This document shows positions 34,556 to 43,918 of a stretch of 64,000 nt of DNA, one piece after another. Below the pieces are notes generated by a model. It made no database searches, was not told the origin of the DNA, and saw nothing but the letters and a program-made list of their open reading frames with translations. The stretch is from Pseudomonadota bacterium. Its GTDB lineage: Bacteria > Pseudomonadota > Alphaproteobacteria > Sphingomonadales > Sphingomonadaceae. The DNA is taken from the NCBI GenBank assembly GCA_021849075.1, contig JAJZTH010000002.1:162617-226616 (forward strand). Reading direction: 5' to 3'. A program made the translations under genes and the position numbers. Each line of letters starts with the position of its first letter. Position 1 is the stretch's first letter.

Positions 34556-37500
34556 TTATTCGGCCGCGACGACCTCCGCCTGCGCATCGCTCAGCGGGTT
34601 GGCGAGGCGATTGACCATCTCCTTCGGGCAAACCTGCCAGAAATAACGGCGCCAGCGATCCCAGTCGTCCAGGATGGTGTTCGACCATTTGCTGTCGGTC
34701 GCCACCGCATGCTGGGCGATCAGCGCCTTCAGCTCTGCCTCCCAATGCGCGCTTTCCAGCCGCTGCCACACGATGCTTTCCGGGTTGGCGCGGCTGGGGA
34801 AGCTGCCATCCTCGTCCAGGATGAAGGCCATGCCGCCTGTCATGCCCGCGCCGAAATTGGCGCCGGTCTGGCCCAGGATCACGGCCGTACCGCCGGTCAT
34901 ATATTCGCAGCCATTCGCGCCGCAGCCTTCGACCACGACCTGCGCGCCCGAATTGCGGACGGCGAAGCGCTCACCGGCCTGACCCGCCGCAAACAGCTTG
35001 CCGCTGGTCGCACCGTAAAGGACGGTGTTGCCAAGGATGGTGTTGTCCTTCGACGACAGCGGCGACGATACGGTCGTGCGCACCGAAATGATGCCGCCCG
35101 ACAGCCCCTTGCCGACATAGTCATTGGCGTCGCCGAACACTTCCAGCTTGATGCCCTTGCACAGGAATGCGCCCAGCGACTGGCCGGCAGACCCGCGCAG
35201 GCGCACGGTCAGATGGCCGTCGGCCAGCGTCGACATGCCGAACTTTTCGGTCACGGCGGCGGACAGGCGGGTGCCCACGGCGCGATGCGTGTTGCGCACC
35301 GTATAGGTGAGCTGCATCTTTTCGCCCCGTTCGAACACGGCGCGCGCATCCTTCATCATCTGCGCGTCCAGGCTTTCGGGAACCGGGTTGCGGCCCTCCA
35401 GGCTGAAACGGCGCTGATCGTCGGGCGCATCGACCTTGGCCAGGATCGGGTTGAGGTCGAGATCGTCCAGATGCTCGGCGCCGCGATTGACCTGCTTCAG
35501 CAGCTCGGTCCGCCCGATCACCTCGTCCAGGCTGCGATAGCCCAGACGCGCAAGGATTTCGCGCACTTCCTCGGCGATGAAGGTCATCAGGTTGATGACC
35601 TTCTCCGGCGTGCCGGTGAATTTCTGGCGCAGCTTTTCATCCTGCACGCAGACGCCGACCGGGCAGGTGTTGCTGTGGCACTGACGCACCATGATGCACC
35701 CCATGGCGACCAGCGACAGCGTGCCGATGCCATATTCCTCCGCGCCCAGGATCGCCGCGATCACGATGTCACGGCCGGTCTTGAGGCCGCCGTCAGTGCG
35801 CAGCTTCACCCGATGGCGCAGGCCATTGAGGGTCAGCACCTGATTGGCTTCCGACAGGCCCATTTCCCAGGGCGTGCCGGCATATTTGATCGACGTCTGC
35901 GGCGATGCGCCGGTGCCGCCGACATGGCCGGCGATCAGGATGACGTCGGCATGGGCCTTTGCCACGCCCGCCGCCACGGTGCCGATGCCCGCCTGGCTGA
36001 CCAGCTTCACGCACACCTTGGCGCGCGGGTTGATCATCTTGCAGTCGTAGATCAGCTGCGCCAGATCCTCGATCGAATAGATGTCATGGTGCGGCGGCGG
36101 CGAAATCAGGGTCACGCCGGGCGTCGAGTGACGCAGGCGGGCGATGAATTCCGTCACCTTGAAACCGGGCAGCTGGCCGCCTTCGCCGGGCTTGGCGCCC
36201 TGGGCGACCTTGATTTCGATTTCCTCGGCCGATCCCAGATATTCGGCATGGACGCCAAAGCGGCCAGACGCGATCTGCTTGATCACCGAATTGGCGTTGT
36301 CGCCATTTTCATAGGGCTTGAAGCGCGCCGCATCCTCGCCGCCTTCGCCCGACACCGCCTTCGCGCCGATGCGGTTCATGGCGATCGCCAGCGTTTCATG
36401 CGCTTCGGGGCTGAGCGCGCCCAGCGACATGCCCGGCGTCACGAAGCGCTTGCGGATTTCGGTGGTGGCTTCGACCTCGTCGATCGGCACCGCTTCCCGC
36501 GCGAAGTTGAACTCCAGCAGGTCGCGCAGATAGACCGACGGCAAATCGCGCACGCCGCGCGAGAATTGCAGATAGGTCGAATAGCTGTCGGTCGCGACCG
36601 ATGTCTGCAGCAGGTGCATCAGCTGCGCCGAATAGGCATGCGCCTCCCCGCCATTGCGCTGGCGATAGAAGCCGCCGATCGGCAGGCGCACCGCCGCCGC
36701 GTCATAGGCGGCGTCGTGGCGCAGCATCGCGCTGTAATGGAGCGAGGCATAGCCTTCGCCCGAAATCTTCGCCGGCATGCCGGGGAAGAGATCATTGACC
36801 AGCGCGCGCGACAGGCCGACCGCTTCGAAATTATAGCCGCCGCGATAGGAGCTGACGACCGCGATGCCCATTTTGGACATGATCTTCAGCAGGCCCTCGT
36901 TGATCGCGACGCGATAACGCTCGACGCAGGCGTCGAAGGCGAGGTCGCCGAACAGGCCGCGCGCATGGCGATCGGCGATGCTGGCTTCGGCCAGATAGGC
37001 GTTCACCGTGGTCGCGCCGACGCCGATCAGCACCGCATAATAATGGGTGTCGAGCGCCTCGGCAGACCGCACGTTGATCGATGCGTAGCTGCGCAGCCCC
37101 TTGCGGACCAGATGGGTGTGCACCGCCGCCGCAGCCAGCACGCCCTGAATGGCGACGCGGTCGGCGCTGACATGCTCATCCGTCAGGAAGATTTCGGTGC
37201 GGCCTTCGCGCACCGCCTGCTCGGCTTCTTCCCGGATGCGGGCGATCGCGGCGCGCAGCTGCTCCTGCCCGCCGGTCGCGGGGAAGGTGCAGTCGATTTC
37301 GGCCACGGCCGGCCCGAAATAGGCTTTCAGCCGCGCCCATTCGGCGCTCGTCACCACGGGCGATTCCAGCACCAGCACATGGCTGTTCTGCGCGCCTTCC
37401 TCCAATATGTTGTGGAGGTTGGAGAAGCGCGTCTTCAGGCTCATCACATGCCGTTCGCGCAGCGGGTCGATCGGCGGGTTCGTGACCTGGCTGAAATTCT

Positions 37501-39091
37501 GGCGGAAGAAATGGCTGATGGTGCGCGGCTTGTCGGAAATGACGGCGAGCGGCGTATCGTCGCCCATCGATCCGATCGCTTCCTTCGCATCCTCGACCAT
37601 GGGGGACAGGATCAGCTCCATATCCTCCAGCGTCAGATTGGCGGCCACCTGACGACGGGTCAGTTCCGCCTTGTCCCATGACGGCAGGGCGCTGGGCGCG
37701 TCGCCCAGATCCTCGACGGTCAGGAAATCCTTGATCAGGTCGCCATAGGGGCGTTCGCCCGCAATCTGATCCTTGATCGCGCGGTCGTCATAGATTTCGC
37801 CTTCCAGCAGATCGACGGCGATCATCTGGCCCGGACCCATGCGGCCCTTCTTGACGATGGTGGTTTCGGGCACGACGACCATGCCGGTTTCCGATCCCAC
37901 AATCAGCAGATTGTCGCCGGTCAGCGTGTAGCGCAGGGGACGCAATGCGTTGCGGTCGACGCCGGCCACGACCCAGCGGCCGTCCGTCATCGCCAGCGCG
38001 GCGGGGCCGTCCCACGGCTCCATGACGGAGGCGAGATATTCATACATGTCGGCATGCGCCTTGGGCAGTTCGGCGCTGTCCGCCTGCCATGCCTCGGGCA
38101 CCAGCATCAGCTTCGCGGTCGGCGCGTCGCGGCCGGAGCGACAGATCGCCTCGAACACGGCGTCGAGCGCGGCAGTGTCGGACGCGCCGGCCGGGATCAC
38201 CGGCTTGATATCCTCCGACTGCTCGCCAAAGGCCAGCGACGCCATCTTGATCTCGTGGCTCTTCATCCAGTTCTTGTTGCCGCGGATCGTGTTGATCTCG
38301 CCATTATGGGCGAGGGTGCGGAACGGCTGGGCCAGCCACCATTGCGGGAAGGTGTTGGTCGAATAGCGCTGGTGGAAGATGGCGACGCGGCTCTCGAACC
38401 GCTCGTCCTGAAGGTCCGGGTAGAAGACCGACAGCGATTCGGCGAGGAACAGCCCCTTGTAGATGATCGACCGGCACGAGAGCGAGCAGACGTAGAAGTC
38501 GTTGATCTGCGCAGCGATCACCTTCTTTTCGATGCGGCGGCGGATCAGGTAGAGATCCTTTTCGAACTCGGCCATGTCGCGTTCTTCCGGCATCGGGCCG
38601 GCGATCATGATCTGCTCGATTTCGGGGCGCGTCGCCTGCGCCTTCTGGCCGATGACCGACACGTCGACCGGCACCTGGCGCCAGCCATAGATGGTGTAGC
38701 CCGCATCGATGATTTCCGCTTCGACGATCGTGCGGCAGGCTTCCTGCGCGCCCAGATCGGTGCGCGGCAGGAACACCATGCCCACGGCCAGCCGGTTGGG
38801 CAGCGGCTTGTGCCCGCTGTCGGCGATGCAATCGTCAAAGAAGCGGACCGGCAGGTCGACATGGATACCCGCGCCATCGCCGGTCTTGCCATCGGCGTCG
38901 ACCGCGCCACGGTGCCACACGGCCTTGAGCGCATCGATCGCGCTGGCGACCACGCGGCGGCTGGCGCGGCCGTCGGTCGCGGCGACCAGGCCCACGCCGC
39001 AGGCGTCGCCTTCCAGATCGGGGTGATACATGCCCTGCGCAGCGATGCGCGCGCGCTCTTCCGGGCTGGCCATGAAATTGGTGTCGGTCAT
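34556..39091 (-). CDS. gltB: Glutamate synthase (NADPH) large subunit
   Basis: A 1511-residue enzyme. The class II glutamine amidotransferase domain has its nucleophile at Cys31 in EGDACGVGLVA; the first 30 residues are the expected propeptide. The central and FMN-binding synthase domains include SGEGGEDAARFKPYENGDN and PGEGGQLPGFKV. The 3Fe-4S cysteine set is MVRQCHSNTCPVGVC, and the C-terminal GXGXG beta-helix contains GGTAVILGQTGANFGAGMTG. It makes two glutamates from glutamine and 2-oxoglutarate with GltD. gltD lies 52 bases upstream in the same operon. Confidence 0.97.
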   Translation of the reverse strand: MTDTNFMASPEERARIAAQGMYHPDLEGDACGVGLVAATDGRASRRVVASAIDALKAVWHRGAVDADGKTGDGAGIHVDLPVRFFDDCIADSGHKPLPNRLAVGMVFLPRTDLGAQEACRTIVEAEIIDAGYTIYGWRQVPVDVSVIGQKAQATRPEIEQIMIAGPMPEERDMAEFEKDLYLIRRRIEKKVIAAQINDFYVCSLSCRSIIYKGLFLAESLSVFYPDLQDERFESRVAIFHQRYSTNTFPQWWLAQPFRTLAHNGEINTIRGNKNWMKSHEIKMASLAFGEQSEDIKPVIPAGASDTAALDAVFEAICRSGRDAPTAKLMLVPEAWQADSAELPKAHADMYEYLASVMEPWDGPAALAMTDGRWVVAGVDRNALRPLRYTLTGDNLLIVGSETGMVVVPETTIVKKGRMGPGQMIAVDLLEGEIYDDRAIKDQIAGERPYGDLIKDFLTVEDLGDAPSALPSWDKAELTRRQVAANLTLEDMELILSPMVEDAKEAIGSMGDDTPLAVISDKPRTISHFFRQNFSQVTNPPIDPLRERHVMSLKTRFSNLHNILEEGAQNSHVLVLESPVVTSAEWARLKAYFGPAVAEIDCTFPATGGQEQLRAAIARIREEAEQAVREGRTEIFLTDEHVSADRVAIQGVLAAAAVHTHLVRKGLRSYASINVRSAEALDTHYYAVLIGVGATTVNAYLAEASIADRHARGLFGDLAFDACVERYRVAINEGLLKIMSKMGIAVVSSYRGGYNFEAVGLSRALVNDLFPGMPAKISGEGYASLHYSAMLRHDAAYDAAAVRLPIGGFYRQRNGGEAHAYSAQLMHLLQTSVATDSYSTYLQFSRGVRDLPSVYLRDLLEFNFAREAVPIDEVEATTEIRKRFVTPGMSLGALSPEAHETLAIAMNRIGAKAVSGEGGEDAARFKPYENGDNANSVIKQIASGRFGVHAEYLGSAEEIEIKVAQGAKPGEGGQLPGFKVTEFIARLRHSTPGVTLISPPPHHDIYSIEDLAQLIYDCKMINPRAKVCVKLVSQAGIGTVAAGVAKAHADVILIAGHVGGTGASPQTSIKYAGTPWEMGLSEANQVLTLNGLRHRVKLRTDGGLKTGRDIVIAAILGAEEYGIGTLSLVAMGCIMVRQCHSNTCPVGVCVQDEKLRQKFTGTPEKVINLMTFIAEEVREILARLGYRSLDEVIGRTELLKQVNRGAEHLDDLDLNPILAKVDAPDDQRRFSLEGRNPVPESLDAQMMKDARAVFERGEKMQLTYTVRNTHRAVGTRLSAAVTEKFGMSTLADGHLTVRLRGSAGQSLGAFLCKGIKLEVFGDANDYVGKGLSGGIISVRTTVSSPLSSKDNTILGNTVLYGATSGKLFAAGQAGERFAVRNSGAQVVVEGCGANGCEYMTGGTAVILGQTGANFGAGMTGGMAFILDEDGSFPSRANPESIVWQRLESAHWEAELKALIAQHAVATDSKWSNTILDDWDRWRRYFWQVCPKEMVNRLANPLSDAQAEVVAAE

Positions 39092-39143
39092 GATCGGGCC
39101 TTCCTTCCGATGATGATAGGGTGTCGGGTGGTCGAGGGGCGGC

Positions 39144-40589
39144 TTATGCCGGCACCTTCTCGCCCGCCTTGGCCTTGGCTTTCAGATAGCGGTGCATATG
39201 CTCGGTCACGTCGCGGCCGTCGCGGATCGCCCAGACGACCAGGCTTGCGCCGCGCACGATGTCACCCGCCGCGAACACGCCGTCCATGCTGGTCATCATC
39301 GTCTTGTGATCGACGCGCAGCGTGCCCCAGCGGGTGACGGACAGGTCGTCCGCACCGAACAGCCTGGGCAGTTCTTCGGGGTCATAGCCCAGCGCCTTGA
39401 TCACCAGATCGGCGTCCAGCGTATGTTCGCTGCCCGGATCGGGTTCGGGCGCGCGGCGGCCCGAAGCGTCGGGTTGGCCCAGACGCATCTTCGTCACCTT
39501 GACGCCGGTGACATGTTCCGTGCCTTCAAAGGCGATCGGCGCGGTCAGCCAGACGAACTCGACGCCTTCTTCCTCGGCATTGGCGACTTCGCGCTGCGAA
39601 CCGGGCATATTCTCCCGGTCGCGGCGATAGAGGCACTTCACCGAAGCGGCGCCCTGGCGGATGGCGGTGCGCACGCAGTCCATCGCGGTGTCGCCGCCGC
39701 CGATGACGACGACATTCTTGCCCGTCGCCAGCAGCGTGCCGTCCTCATGTTCCGGCACCGCGTCGCCAAAGCCCGCCTTGTTGGAGGCGGTCAGATAATC
39801 GAGCGCCTTGACCACGCCCGGCGCGCCGACGCCCGGCGCCTTGATGTCGCGCGGCTTGTAGACGCCGGTCGCGATCAGGATCGCATCATGCTTTTCGCGC
39901 AGCTGCTCCATGGTGGCGTCGCGGCCGACCTCGAAGCTTTCATGGAAGATGATGCCGCCGTCCTTCAGGCGCTGGATGCGGCGCATGACCACATCCTTCT
40001 CCAGCTTGAAGCCGGGGATGCCATAGGTCAGCAGGCCGCCGGCGCGGTCGTGCCGGTCATAGACATGCACCTCATAGCCCGCGACGCGCAGATATTCCGC
40101 GGTGGTCAGGCCGGCGGGTCCGGCGCCGATCACGCCGACCGACTGGCCGGTGGGCTTGCCGGGCACCAGCGCCTCGACCCAGCCTTCCTTCCAGGCGGTG
40201 TCGGTGATGTACTTCTCGACGCTGCCGATGGTGACGGAGCCGTGGCCGGAAAATTCGATGACGCAATTGCCTTCGCACAGGCGATCCTGCGGGCAGATGC
40301 GGCCGCAGATTTCCGGCATGGTGCTGGTCAGGTTGGACAGTTCATAGGCTTCGCGCAGACGCCCCTCGGCGGTCAGGCGCAGCCAGTCCGGGATATGATT
40401 GTGCAGCGGACAGTGGGTCGAGCAATAGGGCACGCCGCATTGCGAACAGCGCGACGCCTGTTCTTCCGCTTTTTCCAGCACGAAGCTGCGGCTGATTTCG
40501 AGAAAGTCGTCGGCGCGATCGTCGGCCGCGCGCTTTTCCGGGTAGGATTGTCCCTTGCCCACGAATTTCAGCATCGGATTGTCGCCCAT
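39144..40589 (-). CDS. gltD: Glutamate synthase (NADPH) small subunit
   Basis: A 481-residue NADPH-oxidising subunit. The N-terminal cysteine clusters ASRCSQCGVPYCSTHCPLHN and PEICGRICPQDRLCEGNC hold two 4Fe-4S centres. VGVIGAGPAGLTTAEYL is the FAD-binding motif, and VVVIGGGDTAMDC the NADPH-binding motif. It feeds electrons to GltB. ATG 40589 (MGDNPMLKF) is chosen; Met6 is an alternative. A strong hairpin upstream separates it from uppP. Confidence 0.97.
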   Translation of the reverse strand: MGDNPMLKFVGKGQSYPEKRAADDRADDFLEISRSFVLEKAEEQASRCSQCGVPYCSTHCPLHNHIPDWLRLTAEGRLREAYELSNLTSTMPEICGRICPQDRLCEGNCVIEFSGHGSVTIGSVEKYITDTAWKEGWVEALVPGKPTGQSVGVIGAGPAGLTTAEYLRVAGYEVHVYDRHDRAGGLLTYGIPGFKLEKDVVMRRIQRLKDGGIIFHESFEVGRDATMEQLREKHDAILIATGVYKPRDIKAPGVGAPGVVKALDYLTASNKAGFGDAVPEHEDGTLLATGKNVVVIGGGDTAMDCVRTAIRQGAASVKCLYRRDRENMPGSQREVANAEEEGVEFVWLTAPIAFEGTEHVTGVKVTKMRLGQPDASGRRAPEPDPGSEHTLDADLVIKALGYDPEELPRLFGADDLSVTRWGTLRVDHKTMMTSMDGVFAAGDIVRGASLVVWAIRDGRDVTEHMHRYLKAKAKAGEKVPA

Positions 40590-40688
40590 AAACCTGTCCC
40601 TGACTATGTTGCAGATGCGCGCATAGCAGAAAAACCCACGGAGTCACGTGGATTCTGGCATATAGGACAGTATAAGTTACCTATTAAA

Positions 40689-40733
40689 CCGCCATTACGC
40701 CCTTTGTTGCGAATGGGTCGCAAAAAATGGCGG
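40689..40733 (-). terminator. Long hairpin between uppP and gltD
   Basis: CCGCCATT (40689-40696) pairs with AATGGCGG (40726-40733), and inside it TTGCGA (40707-40712) pairs with TCGCAA (40718-40723) around ATGGG. It lies 21 bases past the uppP stop, and on the minus strand it is followed by TTTAATAGG. The remaining 40590-40688 holds only the gltD leader. Confidence 0.6.
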
Positions 40734-40754
40734 AGTAATAAGTCCGGTTCGGTC

Positions 40755-41564
40755 CTATCTGAGCGTCAGCCAGATCAGGGCCGCCGCGCCGGCAATGATT
40801 CGATACCAGGCGAAGGGCGCAAAGCCATGTTTGGACACCAGGCCGACGAACCATTTGATGACCAGCAGCGCGACGACGAAGGACACGACAAAGCCCAGCG
40901 CGATGCTGTCCCAGCCCACGGCGGCGCTGGTGATCTGATCGCCTTTCTTCAGCAATTCCAGCGTCGTCGCGCCCAGCATCGTGGGGATGGCGAGGAAGAA
41001 GCTGAACTCGGCGGCCGTGCGCCGTTCGACGCCCAGCGTCAGCGCGCCCATGATCGTTGCGCCCGACCGGCTGACGCCGGGAATCATGGCGATGCACTGG
41101 ATGAAGCCGATGCCCAGCACGCGCACGACCGGAATGTCGGCGATGCCGTGAAAACGCTGTTCCTTGATCGCCCGTTCGATCAGCAGGATGGCGACGCCGC
41201 CGGCGATCAAGGCCCAGGCGACGACCTGCGGCGCGCCCAGCAGCACTTCGATATAATCGTGCAGCGCCAGTCCGATGACGGCGGCGGGGATGAAGGCGAG
41301 GATCAGGTTGCGCAGGAAGCGCCAGCTGACCGGCTCGCGCCGCAACAGGCCCATGCCGACCGCCCAGAAGGTGCGCCAGTAGAGCACGACCACCGCCGAA
41401 ATCGCGCCCAGCTGGATGATGACGTTGAACATCGCCCAGGTGGAGGCGTCATAGCCCAGCAGCTCGCTCGCCAATATGAGGTGGCCGGTCGAGGATACGG
41501 GCAGAAATTCGGTCAGCCCCTCGACAATGCCCAGCAGGATGACGGTCAGATAATGAAGGTCCAT
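40755..41564 (-). CDS. uppP: Undecaprenyl-diphosphatase
   Basis: A 269-residue polytopic inner-membrane protein (BacA/UppP). The catalytic regions are IVEGLTEFLPVSSTGHL (about 13-29), with the conserved EGLTE and PVSSTGHL, and the second signature PGVSRSGATI. It recycles undecaprenyl pyrophosphate for peptidoglycan and other polymers and confers bacitracin tolerance when overexpressed in known systems. The start MDLHYLTVILLG is standard. A terminator separates it from the NDUFA9-like gene upstream. Confidence 0.96.
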   Translation of the reverse strand: MDLHYLTVILLGIVEGLTEFLPVSSTGHLILASELLGYDASTWAMFNVIIQLGAISAVVVLYWRTFWAVGMGLLRREPVSWRFLRNLILAFIPAAVIGLALHDYIEVLLGAPQVVAWALIAGGVAILLIERAIKEQRFHGIADIPVVRVLGIGFIQCIAMIPGVSRSGATIMGALTLGVERRTAAEFSFFLAIPTMLGATTLELLKKGDQITSAAVGWDSIALGFVVSFVVALLVIKWFVGLVSKHGFAPFAWYRIIAGAAALIWLTLR

Positions 41565-41587
41565 GGTTTAGGTCCTGGCTCCCTGGC

Positions 41588-41622
41588 ATAAAAAATCCTC
41601 CCCCAGATGGCTGTGGGGAGGA
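41588..41622 (-). terminator. Intrinsic terminator of the NDUFA9-like gene
   Basis: On the minus strand, TCCTCCCC (41622-41615) pairs with GGGGAGGA (41603-41596), followed by TTTTTTAT (41595-41588). A second GC hairpin (GGGCGGGGCG at 41630-41639 with CGCCCCGCCC at 41652-41661) lies between it and the stop codon. Confidence 0.85.
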
Positions 41623-41675
41623 GCATGAAGGGCGGGGCGGCATGTGCGATGCGCCCCGCCCGCATCATCGTCCGG

Positions 41676-42602
41676 TCAGGCTTTCGCACGGCCGGCGAAG
41701 CGGCCATGTTTGCGATAACGGACCATCCATTTGGCGGCGACCGCGCTCAGCGGCGTGGGGGCGACGCCCAGTGCCGCCAGCCCTTGCGCGTCCGGGGCGG
41801 CGACATTGTCGCGGCCCAGCATGGCGAGTTGGTCGCGGGTGATCGGCCCGCCCGGCAACGCGGCGAGCAGCGACGCGAAGGCGCCGGGCACTTCGACCAG
41901 CGGCCGGTCGCGGCCGATGGCACCCGCGATCCAGCCGTTAATCTCCTTCATGCTCATCACCTGCGGGCCGGCGACCTCATAGATTTTGCCGCCATGGACG
42001 CCCGGTTGCTCGGCCGCATTGGCGATCGCCTGCGCCACGTCGGCGACATAGACGGGCTGGAACTTCGTGTCCGCGCCAATCACCGGGATCAGCGGCGCGG
42101 AACCGATGATCTGGGCGAAGCGGTTGAGGAACTGGTCTTCGGGTCCGAAGATGATCGACGGACGGATGATCGTCGCAGTGGGGAAGGCGGCCTTGACCGC
42201 TTCCTCGCCCGCAGCCTTCGACCGGCCATAGGCCGACGGGCTGGCTGCATCCGCGCCGATCGCGGAAATGTGGACCAGCGCGCCTACGCCGGCGGCGGCC
42301 GCCGCCTTCGCCACATTGGCCGCGCCTTCATGGTGGAAGGCGTCGAAATCGCCGCTCAGCACGCCGACCAGATTGATGACGATGTCGCTGCCGTGCAGCG
42401 CGCGGGCGACGGTGGCGGGCTTGCGAATGTCGGCCGCGACGAACTGGCTCTGGCCCAGATTCCCCAGCGCCTTGATCTTGACCGCGCTTGCCAGGTCGCG
42501 CTGGGCGATCCGCACCCGCGCGCCCCGCGCCATCAGCGCCTGCGCCACCTGCCGGCCCAGAAAGCCGCCGCCGCCGAAGATCGTAACCAGACTATCGTTC
42601 AT
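41676..42602 (-). CDS. NDUFA9-like NAD(P)H-binding protein (extended/atypical SDR)
   Basis: A 308-residue protein. The dinucleotide-binding motif VTIFGGGGFLGRQVAQAL lies at 6-23; INLVGVL, SAIGADAASPSAYGRSKA (atypical active site) and IIRPSIIFGPEDQFLNRF follow. This is the arrangement of the complex I NDUFA9-related family in alphaproteobacteria, whose members are linked to respiratory complex I or quinone metabolism. It starts at ATG 42602 (MNDSLVTIF) and is followed by an intrinsic terminator. Confidence 0.88.
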   Translation of the reverse strand: MNDSLVTIFGGGGFLGRQVAQALMARGARVRIAQRDLASAVKIKALGNLGQSQFVAADIRKPATVARALHGSDIVINLVGVLSGDFDAFHHEGAANVAKAAAAAGVGALVHISAIGADAASPSAYGRSKAAGEEAVKAAFPTATIIRPSIIFGPEDQFLNRFAQIIGSAPLIPVIGADTKFQPVYVADVAQAIANAAEQPGVHGGKIYEVAGPQVMSMKEINGWIAGAIGRDRPLVEVPGAFASLLAALPGGPITRDQLAMLGRDNVAAPDAQGLAALGVAPTPLSAVAAKWMVRYRKHGRFAGRAKA

Positions 42603-42686
42603 CACGCGCGTCCTATGTTTTTCTGCAAGGGCAAGGATTGCTCCCACCCTTGCAACAGCCGCCACCCGCTGACAACCTCTTCTATC

Positions 42687-43265
42687 CTATCCGATCCAGC
42701 CTTGCAGGTCAGCCAGCATCCACAGGCCAAGCGCCAGGAACAGCAGGGCTGCGCCGATCTGAAGCGCGCGCATCGGCACCTTCTTCGCCAGCGCTTCGCC
42801 GAACAGCACGGCGGGCACATTGGCGATCATCATGCCCAGCGTGGTGCCCATGGTGACGGCCAGCAGATTGTCGAACCGCGCGCCCAGCGCCACCGTGGCG
42901 ACCTGCGTCTTGTCGCCCATTTCGACCAGGAAGAAGGCGACCAGCGTGGTCACGAACACGCCCGCCTTCGACGGGGCCTTGAGCGGAGCATCCTCGTCGA
43001 TCTTGTCGGGGATCAGGGTCCAGGCGGCCATGGCGATGAAGGAGGCGGCAACCGCATAGCGGAACCAGCCCTGCGTCAGCACGCCGGCGATCGAATGGCC
43101 GACCAGCGCGGCGAGGAAATGATTGGCGACCGTCGCGCCAAAAATGCCCAGGATGATCGGCACCGGCTTTCGAAAGCGGGTGGCGAGCAGCATGGCGAGC
43201 AATTGCGTCTTGTCGCCCATTTCGGCGAGCGCGACCAGCGCGGCAGAAGTGAAGAGTGCTTCCAT
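42687..43265 (-). CDS. TMEM165/GDT1 family manganese exporter (UPF0016)
   Basis: A 192-residue membrane protein with six helices in two repeats, each carrying the signature ExGDKT: LAEMGDKTQLLA (about 13-24) and LVEMGDKTQVAT. Characterised relatives (MneA, GDT1) export Mn2+ or exchange Ca2+/Mn2+. The start is ATG 43265 (MEALFTSAALV). A yybP-ykoY riboswitch precedes it, which strongly supports manganese-induced expression and a role in manganese detoxification. Confidence 0.92.
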   Translation of the reverse strand: MEALFTSAALVALAEMGDKTQLLAMLLATRFRKPVPIILGIFGATVANHFLAALVGHSIAGVLTQGWFRYAVAASFIAMAAWTLIPDKIDEDAPLKAPSKAGVFVTTLVAFFLVEMGDKTQVATVALGARFDNLLAVTMGTTLGMMIANVPAVLFGEALAKKVPMRALQIGAALLFLALGLWMLADLQGWIG

Positions 43266-43344
43266 TGGATCGTTCCGGGGCCGGGCGAAGGTTGACAGAC
43301 ACAATGCCACCGCCGCTTCCCGCCCGGCCGGACAGGGAAGCGCC

Positions 43345-43476
43345 GATGCCATTGGTCTCGCCCGATGCGGATGCATGCGATCCGCCTCCCATACGCCATG
43401 GCCTCTCGACCAAATATGTTGACGCATGGCCCGTTCCTGCAATCGGAACGGCTGGCTACTCCCCAGATGACGCGCT
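43345..43476 (-). promoter_or_regulatory. yybP-ykoY manganese riboswitch
   Basis: Read on the minus strand, the element starts GGGGAGTAGCC (43464-43454), has a first stem GCCGTTCC...GGAACGG, then the invariant CGTCAACATATTTGGTC (around 43424-43408). After a variable arm it closes with CGAGACCAATGG (43361-43350), where GACCAAT pairs with ATTTGGTC. These are the two conserved L1/L3 segments of the family. A hairpin between about 43343 and 43312 (CGCTTCCC/GGGAAGCG) may be the expression platform. It sits 80 bases before the TMEM165-type start codon. Confidence 0.87.
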
Positions 43477-43510
43477 AGCCTGTAGGCGAGCGGCGGGGGG
43501 ATGGCAAGCC

Positions 43511-43918
43511 ATGGCGAACAAGACGGTCGAAACGGACGTGGCGGTCGAGGATTTTCTGGCCCGGGTCGAACCGGCCGAGCGGCAGGCCGATGGCCGGGCC
43601 GTGGCGGCGCTGATGGCGGGCCTGTCGGGTGAGCCGCCGCATATGTGGGGACCCAGCATCATCGGCTTTGGCCGCTATCATTATCGCTATGATAGCGGGC
43701 GGAAGGGCGACATGTGCCGCATCGGCTTTTCCCCGCGCAAGGCGGAACTGGTCTTCTACCTCGCCGGGCTGGACGATGCGGATTTCACGCCTCTGGGCAA
43801 ATATCGGCGCGGCAAGGGCTGCCTCTATGTCAAGCGCCTGTCGGGCATCGACATGGCGGTATTGGAACGGCTGATCGTCCAGAGCCTTGCCCATATGGAT
43901 GAGGTTTATCCGCGATGA
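43511..43918 (+). CDS. DUF1801 domain protein
   Basis: A 135-residue soluble protein. VEDFLARVEPAERQADGRAV opens the DUF1801 (YdhG-like) domain; MWGPSIIGFGRYHYRYDSGR and FSPRKAELVFYLAGL follow, ending with the KGCLYVKRLSGIDMAVLERL segment. The family folds like SCP2/START-type small domains and has no established function. Its stop overlaps the amidase start by four bases, so the two are translated together. Confidence 0.88.
   Translation: MANKTVETDVAVEDFLARVEPAERQADGRAVAALMAGLSGEPPHMWGPSIIGFGRYHYRYDSGRKGDMCRIGFSPRKAELVFYLAGLDDADFTPLGKYRRGKGCLYVKRLSGIDMAVLERLIVQSLAHMDEVYPR

Noticed and set aside
34709-37681. 990-codon open frame opposite gltB
   Set aside because: It is a shadow of gltB with low-complexity Arg/Ala/His composition and no ribosome binding site.
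39192-41591. 799-codon frame spanning gltD and uppP on the plus strand
   Set aside because: It crosses two well-identified minus-strand genes and a terminator, and its translation resembles no protein family.
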